A stretch of DNA of 28,673 bases from positions 2,653,371-2,682,043 of the forward strand of contig CM060342.1 in NCBI GenBank assembly GCA_030674155.1. The letters are read 5' to 3'. The DNA is from Stramonita haemastoma. Lineage: Eukaryota; Mollusca; Gastropoda; Neogastropoda; Muricidae. Positions 9,841 through 19,639 of the stretch are shown here, piece after piece; positions within the stretch are counted from its first letter, which is position 1; the number at the start of each line of letters is the position of its first letter. The translations under genes and the position numbers were made by a program. The notes below the pieces were generated by a model, which saw only the letters and a program-made list of their open reading frames with translations, had not been told where the DNA came from and made no database searches.

Positions 9841-10492
9841 CAAACCGAAAGCATTTCCACCAGAATTTCAATTTCAATTGTTGCCTTCAGGACGTCGTTT
9901 TCAATGCCACAACAGCAAAACAAACAGAAAAAAAGGAATTCCTTTGCGCCAGTAGCTATCCGAGTTCTAAACTCATAACACTGACTGGGGTTGTTTTTGT
10001 TTGTTTGCTCTTTTTTGTTTGTGTGTGTGTGTTTTTTTAACTTCTCTGAATTACTTACCTGCCACTGTTATGTATGTAGCCAATGCATACAGGCGTGCAC
10101 ATACATGCATATGTACCCATAAAATAAGTATGTCTTATTTTTGGCTTTATTGATTTTTTTAATTGCTTGTAAATTCAAATGTCTTTTCTACCAATTGGGG
10201 GGGGGGACTGGTGGGTGTGGATTGTATGGGGAGCGGGGGTGCGTGCATGCATGTATATGTGCGGGTGCAAACGCGTGCCTATAATATATAAATAATGGTG
10301 ATGATATGTCTTTTCTAATCAATGGTTTTTAAGAACATTGTATCTAAACATTAGTGCGTGTGTGCGAGCGCGCGCACTTAGAGTATGAGTGTTTGTGACA
10401 TTTTTATTTGAAGTTATATAATGTTTGAACAAATATGAAATGTAGCTACTTTGTGTGTTTGATTATGATTTGTATCAATATGCCTGTCAGTA

Positions 10493-10540
10493 TTGTAATT
10501 GCCCTTCAGGGATGATTAAAGTGATTTTGACTTTGACCAA
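10493..10540 (+). mobile_element. LINE 3' end, copy 1
   Basis: TGTAATTGCCCTTCAGGGAT then GATTAAAGTG and a TTTGACTTTGAC tail. The same phrase ends in (TTGAC)n at 22545-22603 and occurs in part at 20532-20575. A short tandem 3' tail is typical of several LINE clades. How far the element extends to the left is unknown. Confidence 0.5.
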
Positions 10541-11465
10541 AAACCCAACTTGATTCTTTCACTTCAGGAAATTTTGTCGTCACACCAGATGTGGCTGGCA
10601 AGTTTTGAAGACAGGCACATAAAAAGCATCATTTCTCTAATAACATTGTGTTTCTTTTTCATTTATTTGCATTACATGGACTCTCACGCACAGCATGTAT
10701 TTTTCGCAACAGCTTGGGCAGGTCCCTTTAAGCACCTTCTTTCCCCTTTTTGATTGCTGGAATCGGAAAGGCGAAGCCAGCCTCAGATCTCAAAATTTGT
10801 GCCAGTACTTCAAACGTGTTGTTGCTGTGGCTTGAATTCTCACAGTGAACACTCCCAAGTTTCTCTTGTCAAACCGGTCGTGAAAACCAATACATGCATA
10901 AAATTTGAACAAGTCAGTCTAAAAAGTACAGCCTCTTTTATTTTATCTTGTTGAGCATATGGCGTTCTCATTCAAGTGGCGTTTGTTTCCAGTAAATGAC
11001 CATACATTTATTTACTTGTGTTAGTTATTGTGACTTTATCTTCAAGCAAACTCATGAAATGCAGAATCCTGTTGACAATGACAGTTTCTTTTTTATAGTT
11101 TCCCTGCTGTTTCAGTCGTAGGCTTTCAATAACACCCAATCAAAACTTATTTCAAGCTTGTTATCTATACCAGTACCAGTTAGGTGTCTGGTAGTAAGTT
11201 TTTATTCAATTTTTTCAAGGTGCCTTTACGATTTTTTAACGATTTTTATTCCTGTGATAAGTGATACACCGAAGATCTTGAGCCAACAGTCAAGCATTGA
11301 TCACTTTATATTTTCTTTCTGAAAAGTTTCTGCTTAAAAAGTCATGGCTTTTCGTTATTTACAGAAATAAAAGTTGTTGAATCCACAAAATTCCTCTGTG
11401 TGTGTGTGTGTGTTTAAGTTGATTTAGATTTTGAACATTATACCATTGTCGTTGAATTTCAACTA
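10541..11465. other. Unassigned single-copy-looking stretch
   Basis: No supported gene. Two adjacent plus-strand reading frames of 66-67 codons have no start context or splice partners. A polyadenylation-like AATAAA (11366-11371) and a short GT repeat (11395-11415) are present. Confidence 0.4.
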
Positions 11466-11966
11466 GAACATGGAGCCAGACTGAGTCACCCACCTAAGTG
11501 AGGTGGTGACCACAACGTCCCTCCAACGACCGTCTCCCTGCGAACCTCCAACCCCAAAGGCTTTGACATAAAACTGACCACAGGCACAGAGGTCTATGGG
11601 GAAACTGAATCTGAGGTCACCATGAGACCAGAACATCGGGAGCCACCGAATCAGAGGCATTTTTCATTATTGCATCCTGATCAATGGGGATGATGTAATG
11701 CTGCTGCTGTGGAAGTGCATCCGCTTTGAGACTACTTGACAGGGTTGTACTCTTCGCTTACTGTCATAATATATCCTGGCATCAACCGGGCCTGTGGGAT
11801 ACAGACACCTGCAGTGTTGGTCAGGTAATTAGAGCAACTCTGAAATTCGCATCCGTAAAGTGAATGAAGCTCAACTGTGTGGTTCCAGTCTCCCCACTGA
11901 GTCCACAGCACACTCGCTCTGGGTAGGAGCCCGCTGGTGTCTGAAAAATCCCTATGACTCATGGGA
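11466..11966 (-). repeat. Family E dispersed repeat, uninterrupted copy
   Basis: On the minus strand this stretch matches 15114-15815 along its length. Shared landmarks are ACCTGACCAACACTG.AGGTG, GATGCCAGGATAT, GAGTACAAC.CTGTCAAGTAG, and GGTCGTTGGAGGGACGTTG..GT followed by GTGACTCA.TCTGGCTCC. It is locally GC-richer than its surroundings and has two minus-strand frames of 65-76 codons, so an old gene-derived repeat is possible. I cannot classify it. Confidence 0.6.
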
Positions 11967-12660
11967 CTCGAAAAGAAGAATAGTACTTATTATGGCACCC
12001 CCTAATGGGATGTCATTTTGAAACCCCCCTTCCCACCTATCACGCCTCTAATTCAGACAACACAAAACGGACACCAATTAGATAATATTTCCAACATTTA
12101 TTACAAACATCCAACCATTTACTCAACCAAAAAAACACTAATTCCACCACTTACATACCTCAACATCACAACAATACAATCTCACCAGCTTCACGCCCAG
12201 AGTCAAACCCAACCTCACTTTTTCCAGTCTCTACACGATATCAATGGCTCACAATTATTAAGCATCCACATAAACTGACAGTCATATAATCTAAATCAAA
12301 CTGGACACCAATGAAAACAACTATCCAAACCATGTATCTTATGTATCAAAAAAATATGTCTTCCACTCTCACCACACCAGCTATCTGGCATTGTCAGGAA
12401 ACTCACTCCCCCCCCCCCCCCCCCCAGAAGTCCACAACAACAACACGGCCATCTATAGACCTTTTCAATAAATCTCAACAGGCCCAATCCACAGAGATGT
12501 CGTGTTCAAAAGGGGAAAAAAACCTTCCCAAGTCCTCCAGCACAACACACAGAGGTAGATACAGTTCTAAAGTCCTCTGGCACAACAGGCACAGGTAAAT
12601 AAAGTTCTCAAAGTGCAAACAAATTACAACCAGCAATCAGTCGCCTCCGCGAAATTCACC
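11967..12660. other. C/A-rich, G-poor stretch
   Basis: The plus strand has almost no G for several hundred bases and includes a poly-C run at about 12413-12425. Its complement is G/T-rich, like the sequence after the GPCR stop codon at the right end. It could be the 3' UTR of a lost or distant minus-strand gene. A minus-strand AATAAA lies near 12108. No gene is supported. Confidence 0.4.
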
Positions 12661-12789
12661 ACATGTCCATCACCCGCACTCTATTGAACTACATGGCCCC
12701 CAAAAATGAAACGGCGTGTAATCTGTTTTTTTGTTTTTGTTTTTTTATACTTGGTTATTTATCAATATATCTACTTATTTATCTAATCT

Positions 12790-13046
12790 TTTATTTTGAT
12801 GGAATAAGTGCTATTCTGATTTTTTTTTCCTTACATCCAGTTCCCGTATGCATACAGTTTTGTAAATTTTGTCATCTGTTCCCACCGGAACACGATGGCC
12901 TACTCTTCTAAAAAGCGGAAGAGGTTTTAACATGTGCTCTAGATGTTCTGCGTGCGATTGCACACGGGACCTCGGTTTATAGTCTCATTTAGTAGGATTT
13001 TGTGGGGTAGTGAAGTCGGCACTGATGTTAACTCCAGAGATAGGAA
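12790..13046 (-). mobile_element. Family A SINE
   Basis: Runs from the tail side (GATGGAATAAGTGCTATTC) through CATCTGTTCCCACCGGAACA, CACGGGACCTCGGTTTATAG and GGCACTGATGTTAACTCCAG. The tRNA-like head is absent. Confidence 0.75.
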
Positions 13047-13195
13047 CTGGGGCCAACAAATCACAGTACAATGCATCACTGTAACCAGTATGTTGTTGTT
13101 GTTTTTTGGGGGGGTAGTTTTTTTTAAGGGGGTGGGGGGGGAGGGTTTTTGTTTTGTTTTGTGCTGGAATGGCATGGCAAGGCAAGGCAAGGCAC

Positions 13196-13262
13196 ATTCT
13201 TGTATTTCGAGGATAATGAATAAGCAGTCGTGTGCTTTTTTTTTTTTTTTTTTACATCCAGA
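13196..13262 (-). mobile_element. Family A SINE, 3' tail fragment
   Basis: TTTCGAGGATAATGAATAAG, a T run and ACATCCAGACCC: only the last 60 or so bases of the element remain, as expected for a 5'-truncated retro-insertion. Confidence 0.6.
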
Positions 13263-13527
13263 CCCAAGAACCAATAAACACAAAAGCAAACAAAAATTAA
13301 CCAGAGTTATTCCTGCCTCTTACTAACATCATGTTTTTATATCTGGTTTTTTTTTACTTATAAATAATAATATCCATTACTTTACCACATGCATGAGATA
13401 TCTATAATGATTTTTTTTTAAATGGAGGAATATTTTGAAATCAGTTTGTCGTTGTAGGTTGTATTACATTCCCATCAGAGATGGCCGATTTGGGGACTGG
13501 TGTCTATTTGATTTTTTAGTGATTTGT

Positions 13528-13564
13528 TCTTTTATATTGAGGATAATGGAGTAAGCACTCTTTA

Positions 13565-13595
<31 letters not shown>

Positions 13596-14143
13596 CGTGT
13601 GTTACATATCACTATTTAGCGCACGTAAAAGAACCCACGGCAACAAGGGGGTTGACCCTGGCAAAATTCTGTAGAAAAAAAGCCACTCTGATTGGGAACA
13701 AAAATTACAGTTGCATGCAGGAAAAAGAAAAAAATGGGTAGGCGCTGCACTTGTGGCGACGCGCTCTCCCCGGGGAGAGCAGCCCGAATTTCACGCAGAG
13801 AAATCCGCTGTGACATAAAGTGGTACAAAATACAAATACAAAATACTCATGTGCTTTTTTTAACATCCAGCTCATGTGTGTATGCAGTTTTGTAAATCTT
13901 GTCATCTGTTCTTATCGGCACAGGATGGCCTACTCTTACGAAAAGCGGAGCAAGATTTAATGTGTGCGTAAGATCTGCGTGCATTCGCACACAGGGCCTC
14001 GGTTTATAGTCTCATCCGAATTTTTTAGGACAGTGGAGTCAACACTGATGTTAACGCCAGGGGGAAAATCCCCTCAAATGGGAATTGAACCTGTGTCGTC
14101 AGATTGCGAGCGCAATGTTCTGACCACTAGGCTATCCCTTCCC
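13528..14143 (-). mobile_element. Family A SINE, near full length, split by family D
   Basis: The tail piece is 13528-13560 and the body 13845-14143. On the minus strand the head is tRNA-like: A box TAGCCTAGTGG and B box GGTTCAATTCC. The body follows with AACATCAGTGTTGACTCC, the CCGAGG.CC..GTGTGCGAA module, GTAGGCCATC and the GGACTGGATGT-type tail. This is one of the best copies for defining the family. Confidence 0.8.
13561..13844 (+). mobile_element. Family D retroelement nested in family A
   Basis: It starts TTTAGTCTTTCGGATGAGAT and includes GCACGTAAAAGAACCCACGG, CTGGCAAAATTCTGTAGAAA, CTCCCCGGGGAGAGCAGCCC and a tail of ACAAATACAAAAT. The flanking ACTC (13557-13560, 13845-13848) fits a 4-bp target duplication. 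Its first 40 bases share the GATGAGA..ATAAACCGAGGT module with family A. No tRNA-like head is visible, so the copy is probably 5'-truncated. Confidence 0.65.
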
Positions 14144-14149
14144 CGTTCA

Positions 14150-14426
14150 AAAGGATCAGCTCGTTCTCACTTGGTCAGCCATTACGTCGTTTTTTGACGA
14201 CCCGGGTTCGATTCCCGTTCGAGGGATTTTTCCTCTGGAAATAACATCAGTGCTGACTCTACTACCCTCAAAAGTACTTCTGATGAGACTAGGCCTATAA
14301 ACCGAGACCCGTGCGCGAACGCACGCATACGTTAAATCCTATTCCTCGTTTCGTAAGAGTAGGCCATTATGTGCCGGTGGAAACAGATGACAAGATTTAC
14401 AAAACTGCATACACATGGGGACTTGA

Positions 14427-14465
<39 letters not shown>

Positions 14466-14520
14466 AAAGTACATGAGTGCTGATTCCATTGTCCCCGATA
14501 TAAAAGAAAAAATAAATAAA
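14150..14520 (+). mobile_element. Family A SINE with expanded AAAT tract
   Basis: Head with B box GGGTTCGATTCCC (about 14205-14217), then ATCAGTGCTGACTC, GATGAGACTAGGCCTATAAA, GTAGGCCATTATGTGCCGGT, GGGGACTTGATGT. An (AAAT)n tract of about 36 bp (14433-14468) has grown where other copies have a short A run. It ends GTGCTGATTCCATTGTCCCC. It lies head-to-head with the preceding copy. Confidence 0.8.
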
Positions 14521-14587
14521 TAATTAAATAGAAATAAAGCCATTAGAAGCAGCAAAGCTAAGGGATAGGTCCCCCTGTTCTGGTAAA

Positions 14588-14759
14588 GATTTGAAAGTGT
14601 GAAATCAGTAATGTTGTTGCTGTGATTGTATAATGAACGTCCCTGCAGAGATTCAAAACCAATAGAAACATTTGATTTGAAAGAGTGAAATCATTAATGT
14701 TGTAGCTGTGATTGTATAATGAACGTCCCTGCAGAGTTTCAACACCAATAGAAACGTTT
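14588..14759. repeat. 86-bp tandem duplication
   Basis: Two head-to-tail copies (14588-14673, 14674-14759) share TTGTATAATGAACGTCCCTG and AACACCAATAGAAAC-like phrases with a few substitutions. A third unit begins at 14760. Confidence 0.85.
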
Positions 14760-15017
14760 GATTTTTTTATATTTGCTTAGGTAAGCACATGTCTGTATTG
14801 CCCCCCCCCCCCCCCCCCCCCTTTAAAAAAAAGGAAAGGAGGGGGGTAGGGGGGTTATCAGTAAGAAACATGCATATTTCAGTAAAGGTCGTTGATTTTT
14901 TTAATCAGCTATCATGGCGCAGTGATTAGTGTCTTGGGTTACAAAGTGAAAGGTCGCAGGTTTGAATACTATAAGTCATTGGATTTATTTATCAATTTAT
15001 TGATTCATTAAAAAAAT

Positions 15018-15113
15018 TGTTCTTTTATTTCGAGGATAATGAAATAATGCTCATGCACTTTTTTGCATCCAGTCCCCGTGTGTATGCAGTTTTGTGAATT
15101 TTTATCATCCGTT
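15018..15113 (-). mobile_element. Family A SINE, 3' fragment
   Basis: TTTCGAGGATAATGAAATAA through CAGTCCCCGTGTGTATGCAG to TTATCATCCGTT; it stops abruptly where family E begins. Confidence 0.7.
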
Positions 15114-15815
15114 TGGGACTCCGGGTGGTTCCTACACAGAGTAAGTGTACTGTGGGTTCATTGGGAAGACTTGGGACAACACACAGTTAAAGCATCATTC
15201 ACTTTACAGATGCGAGTTTGAGAGTGTTGCTCAAATTACCTGACCAACACTGTAGGTGTCTCGAGCCTGGTTAATGCCAGGATATAATTTTTATTATGAT
15301 AATAAGTGTAGACTATGGGGCAGGATAGCTCAGTGGTCAGAGCGCTCGCTTTCCCCCAGCCATACCAATGTTAAGCAGCGTCGAGCTTCGTTACCAGTTG
15401 GATGGGTGACCGTTTGCGCGCCTTGGCTTCAGTACACTTCTCCAGTTCACCCAGCTGTAAATGGGTACTTGCCCCCTTTCGGGTCAGGGAAGGTAAAGCA
15501 ACGAGGGAGAGATGGGCGCCGCCCTCAACATGCTGGCCCCTAGAGAAGCTGAGGTCTCTGATGCCTCGCTCCCCTACGATCACACAGGTTACGGGACACT
15601 TTTACCTTTAAGTGTAGAGTACAACTCTGTCAAGTAGTTTGTAAGTTTTTGCTTTGGTCTCGTGGTGACCTCAGATTCGATACCCCCAAACACTTCTGTG
15701 CCTGTGGTAAGTTTGTGTCAAAGCCTTTTGGGTTGGAGGTTCACGGGACGGTCGTTGGAGGGACGTTGTGGTGGTCCCACCTTGGGTGGGTGACTCACTC
15801 AGTCTGGCTCCGCGA
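15114..15815 (+). repeat. Family E repeat, split by family B
   Basis: Segments 15114-15312 and 15609-15815 match 11466-11966 in reverse complement. The break falls at TAAGTGTAGA, which is present once in the uninterrupted copy (as TAAGCGAAGA) and twice here. Confidence 0.65.
15313..15608 (+). mobile_element. Family B SINE: tRNA A box fused to 5S rRNA 3' half
   Basis: The head GGATAGCTCAGTGGTCAGAG has a perfect tRNA A box (TAGCTCAGTGG). It is followed by TTAAGCAGCGTCGAGC and TTGGATGGGTGACCG, which match the 5S rRNA internal control region (A-box/IE part and C box). The body has CACCCAGCTGTAAATGGGTA, GGTCAGGGAAGGTAAAGCAA and GAGGTCTCTGATGCCTCGCT. It ends TTACGGGACACTTTTACCTT. A perfect 10-bp duplication TAAGTGTAGA (15303-15312, 15609-15618) bounds the insertion. 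Confidence 0.8.
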
Positions 15816-15872
15816 CTGAGCTAATAGTGTCGTTAGTATGGGGTTTAATATGTGGTGTCCTGCGTATGTTAG

Positions 15873-16112
15873 CTCAGAACAGGCACATTAAATGTTTATC
15901 CCCCAGCCAGGTGTGACAGGTCCACTGATCCACAGGGTGGTGTTGCAGTTTACGTGAAGAACCAGCGACATTGCGGACAACAAAATAAATATTAAAAAAA
16001 AAAAAATAAATAATAATAATAATAATAAAAGAGCGACATTTCAGACCTAGAGTAGATAACCTCCATGTTGATGGCCTAGAAGCCGTGTGTGTGGAAACAA
16101 AACTATTATTTT
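15873..16112 (+). pseudogene. LINE endonuclease fragment
   Basis: A frame open from 15873 reads DRSTDPQGGVAVYVKNQRH up to 15972. It continues in the same frame after a short insertion as FRPRVDNL, then VDGLEAVCVE (16067-16096). The GG.A.YV..Q / ...LE.VC.E spacing is characteristic of the endonuclease domain of non-LTR retrotransposons of the CR1/L2/Jockey kind. Only about 60 codons survive, cut off by a family A SINE on the right. It follows family E directly, so E could be part of the same element. Confidence 0.55.
15973..16031 (+). mobile_element. 59-bp A-rich retro-insertion in the LINE fragment
   Basis: GCGGACAACAAAATAAATAT followed by an A run and (AAT)n. It is bounded by a perfect 9-bp duplication AGCGACATT (15964-15972, 16032-16040). 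It looks like an extremely 5'-truncated retrotransposon tail. Removing it with one repeat keeps the LINE frame open. Confidence 0.6.
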
Positions 16113-16125
16113 TTTATTTAAAATA

Positions 16126-16450
16126 ATCTTTTATATTGAGGACAATGGAATAAGCACTCATATGCAATTTTTTAAAAATCCAGTCCCCGTGTGTATGCAG
16201 TTTTGTAAATGTCATCTGTTCCCACCGGCACACGATGGCCTACTCTTACAAAAAGCGGAACAGGATTTAACGTATGCGCAAGATGTTCTGCGTGCGTTCG
16301 CACACGGGGCCTCGGATTTTAGTCTTATCCGAAGGACTTTTGGGAGAGTGGAGTCAGCACTGATGTTAACTCCAGGGAAAAATCTCCTCGAACGGGAATC
16401 AAACCCGAGTCGTCAAATCGCGAGCCCAATGTTCTCACTAGATTCTAGAT
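16126..16450 (-). mobile_element. Family A SINE, near full length
   Basis: Landmarks in order: GAGGACAATGGAATAAGCAC, CAGTCCCCGTGTGTATGCAG, CACACGATGGCCTACTCTTA, GCGTTCGCACACGGGGCCTC, GTCAGCACTGATGTTAACTC, AACGGGAATCAAACCCGAG (B-box region), GCGAGCCCAATGTTCTCACT. The extreme head is degraded. Confidence 0.8.
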
Positions 16451-16562
16451 CAAGAGAACTTGCTGATGGGGCCGTTTAATCGGCCACAGCCAATAGCTTT
16501 TTTGTCAACGTTTTTCACGTAGGCTACCCATCGGCTGCATTCGTTAGGCAGGGGACGAGGGA

Positions 16563-16885
16563 TAGGGTAGCCTGGTGGTTAGAGTGATGCGCTCGTGATC
16601 TGCTGACCTGAGTTCGAATCTTGTTAAAAAGGATTTTTCCTCTGGAGTTAATATCAGTGCTGACTCCACTCCCGTCAAGACTAAAAACTGAGGTCCCGTG
16701 TGCGAACACGTGCAGAACACCTTGTGTACACGTTAAAACCCGTTCTGCTTTTCGGAAGAGTAGGCCATTGTGTGCCGGTGGGAACAGACGACAGAATTTA
16801 CAAAACTGCATGGGCTACACACGGGGACTGGATGTAAAAAAAAAAGCACACAAGTGCTTATTCCATTATTCTTGATATAACAGAA
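16563..16885 (+). mobile_element. Family A SINE, full length with tRNA-like head
   Basis: GGGTAGCCTGGTGGTTAGAG gives an A box, and GAGTTCGAATC a B box. Then follow ATATCAGTGCTGACTCC, GAGGTCCCGTGTGCGAACAC, GTAGGCCATTGTGTGCCGGT, GGGGACTGGATGTAAAA and GTGCTTATTCCATTATTCTT. It is head-to-head with the copy at 16126-16450. Confidence 0.85.
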
Positions 16886-17218
16886 TATATAAAATTAAAA
16901 AAATCTGCTTTGCAATAGTACATTTAATCATTTTTAAACATTATTTTTTAAAACTGAATTCAACATTTTGTTGTGTATAATCTTTTATCATATGATCAAC
17001 TTTTGACGACAGGGTTTTGTTTAGAATGAAAGTCAATCAGTTGCATATTAGAAAATGGTCCATTTGAACAGAAACCAAATAGAGAGAGAGGATATCTACC
17101 TGTTTTCTCCATATACCAGTGAAGTGAACGTTGTGTGCTCCCAACAAAAAATACACTTGAAAAATTTTCATTTCCAATTTTTCAATGATCGCTAGGTTTT
17201 CCTATTCCAGAATTTCAC
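16886..17218. other. Unassigned AT-rich stretch
   Basis: No gene, repeat landmark or clear regulatory motif recognised. Confidence 0.4.
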
Positions 17219-17341
17219 ATGGATGTGTGTTGTGTGTGTGTGTTTGTTGTGTGTGTGTGTTGTGTGCGATTGTGTGTGTGCTGTGTGTGTGTGCATGTGT
17301 GCTGTGTGTGTGTGGTGTTGTGTGCTGTGTGTGTGTGGTGT

Positions 17342-17375
<34 letters not shown>

Positions 17376-17376
17376 C
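17219..17376. repeat. GT-rich microsatellite
   Basis: Interrupted (TG)n over about 155 bp, ending in a pure run at 17346-17375. The Cys/Val-rich frames across it are artefacts. Confidence 0.9.
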
Positions 17377-17609
17377 ACGCATGCTTTATGCCATTTACTC
17401 CATTTTGGCAACTGTTTTTTTTTTAAATTTTGAATTTGAATTTGAACTCTTTACAACTGAAAATCACCTTTCACATGTATATCTAGACTGGACACTGAAC
17501 AGTTCAAATACATGTTTGATACAAGAGAGTCTGAAAGAAAGTTTAGATATGAATTCAGTGCAAAACAGATGTGTGCCTGTGTATATATCTATATATCTAT
17601 CTATCTATA

Positions 17610-17884
17610 AAGGTGTCCCATAGCCTGTGTGGTCGTAGGGGAGCGAGGCATCAGAGACCTCAGCTTCTCAAGGGGCCAGCATGTTGAGGGCGGCGCCCAT
17701 CTCCTCTCCTCGCTGCTTTACCTTCCCTGACCCTAAAGAGGGCAGGTACCCATTGACAGCTGGGGGAACTGTACTAAAGCCAAGGCGCGCAAACGGTCAC
17801 CCATCCAATTGGCAACCATGCTCAAAGCTCCTTAACTTGGCTGGGGGAAAGCGAGTGCTCTGACCACTGAGCTATTACGTCCCC
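17610..17884 (-). mobile_element. Family B SINE (tRNA-5S chimera)
   Basis: The minus strand begins GGGGACGTAATAGCTCAGTG and carries TTGGATGGGTGACCG, GGTCAGGGAAGGTAAAGCAG and the GGGACACCTTT end. The flanks are TATC/TA microsatellite, so the target duplication cannot be read. Confidence 0.8.
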
Positions 17885-17914
17885 TGTATATATATATATT
17901 TTTTATCCTTGGCT

Positions 17915-18275
17915 AGAGCTCAGAGGTACACCAATGGTGACATTTTGCATAAGCCATCACTTTTTCCACCACGTAGGTAACCGCATTCCAACTTTGGGGA
18001 TGTATGTTGGGCGTGTTCATGTTTCCGTAAACCAATAATATATATATATATATATATGAATTATGAGATCTTTAATATGCATAATTATTCAATTTTCTGC
18101 ATGTGTATATCCATGAAGGGAATGAAAACACTGGCAAGTCTGCACTTGGAAGTTGACCTGGGAGATGGTAAAAGTTCCCAACCTTAAATCACCAGACGCT
18201 GCCAGGATTCAAACCCACGACTTCATGAAAACATAGGACTGAAGTCAGAAGGTTTTAACCACTCGGCTATAGCGT
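17915..18275 (-). mobile_element. Family G tRNA-derived SINE
   Basis: The minus strand opens CGCTATAGCCGAGTGGTTA with a perfect A box (TAGCCGAGTGG), then a B box GGTTTGAATCC about 55 bases on. The body has CAGGTCAACTTCCAAGTGCA and the distal half AGTTGGAATGCGGTTACCTA. A (TA)n tract (about 18036-18057) interrupts the middle. The long spacing between boxes suggests a parent tRNA with a long variable arm (Ser/Leu class). It is a single copy here. Confidence 0.65.
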
Positions 18276-18390
18276 ATGTTGTATATCTATATAATTATCT
18301 GAATACTTCTCAAATAGTATTGCTTTTTGAATTTGACACAAATTTGCCGGGAGGCAAATCTGGGTTCAAAACAATTCTGAAATATGGGCA

Positions 18391-18466
18391 TGAAGACAGA
18401 CAGACAGACAGACAGACAGACAACACACACACACACACGCAGACACACACATGCAGACACACACAG
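18391..18466. repeat. (CAGA)n then (CA)n microsatellite
   Basis: A short CAGA tetranucleotide run followed by CA and GCAGACACACA phrases. It forms the target of the family C insertion next to it. Confidence 0.85.
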
Positions 18467-18759
18467 TTAAAGGTAAAGTCTGTCCCCAGCCTAAGGCTCA
18501 TCAGGCCGGTGCTTATCCCGGTTTCTGTGGCGTTAAGCGACTGAGAGTCATAGACTCCTACCCGGATAGGACGCCAGTCTATCACAGGGTTAACCCCCAA
18601 CGCAAGGTTGGTACCCCTTTTACACCTGGGTGGGGTGAGAAAACAGCCGTAAAGTGCCTTTTCCAAGGGCACAACGCCATAGCCGAAAGCTGGGATTGAA
18701 CCCACAACCTTTAGATTACGAGTCCAACGCCCTAACCACTAGACTACAGCGGCGGCTAC
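18467..18759 (-). mobile_element. Family C SINE with tRNA-Thr-like head
   Basis: The minus strand reads GCCGCCGCTGTAGTCTAGTG, then TTGGACTCGTAATCTAAAGG and GGTTCAATCCCAGC. A box, anticodon arm (loop CTCGTAA) and B box are recognisable. The body has GGCACTTTACGGCTGTTTTC, CCACCCAGGTGTAAAAGGGG and TAGGACGCC-region phrases, ending GACTTTACCTTTAAC. GCAGACACACAG lies on both sides (18453-18466 with one extra CA, 18760-18771), consistent with target duplication. Confidence 0.8.
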
Positions 18760-18771
18760 GCAGACACACAG

Positions 18772-18985
18772 ATGAGACTATAAACTGAGACCCCATGTGC
18801 AAACACAGGCAGAAGATCTTGCGCACATGTTAAATACTGTTCTGCTTTTTGAAAGAGTAGGCCTTTGCGTGCTGGTGGAAACAGATGACAAAATTTACAA
18901 ATCTTTATACACACGGGGACTGGATGTAAAAACGCACATGGGTGCTTATTCCATTATCCTTGATATCAAAGAATAAATACACAAA
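18772..18985 (+). mobile_element. Family A SINE, headless
   Basis: Starts in the GATGAGACTATAAACTGAGA module and continues through GTAGGCCTTTGCGTGCTGGT and GGGGACTGGATGTAAAAA to GTGCTTATTCCATTATCCTT. Confidence 0.8.
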
Positions 18986-19225
18986 TATGAATAAAAAAAA
19001 TAAAAGAACACACAAACTCTCTAATTTGTTATATTTATTTCTAATTCTGAGATCACAACACACTGGCATATGGTATTTACAGTGCATAATAACAAAATGC
19101 GTAAATGGTATGAAATTAATAATACACAAATGAAAAAGCAAGCTCATGCATGCATAATCATTTGATTAGCAGGACAATGATATTCAATACTCAATCTGTA
19201 CCCAAGATAATATTCAACACTTAAC

Positions 19226-19397
<172 letters not shown>

Positions 19398-19639
19398 TCA
19401 CAATTAGACAGAATCTATCATCTTGACATTATATGGAAAGGCTGATAATAAAATCCTAGCAATACAAGAGGAATTTCATTAAAACTGACCTAAGCAACAA
19501 GCTGTAGAAAGCCGGTTTTAAGAAAGGATATTCCATGACAGACCCTTGTGTTTACTCTCCTTGCATTAGTCCAGAAACAAGTTGCTTATATTCATTTTTG
19601 AAAAAGGTTAAAAAAAAAAAAAAGAAGTTTTAACTCTAT

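Noticed and set aside
12018..12278. 86-codon frame in C/A-rich DNA, possible mitochondrial insertion
   Set aside because: The low G suggested mtDNA, but no mitochondrial protein or rRNA motif could be read; composition bias explains the open frame.
16563..16625. tRNA genes at the SINE heads (also 25963, 15316, 18240)
   Set aside because: Each is followed by SINE body sequence and lacks paired acceptor stems; they are retroposed heads, not functional tRNA genes.
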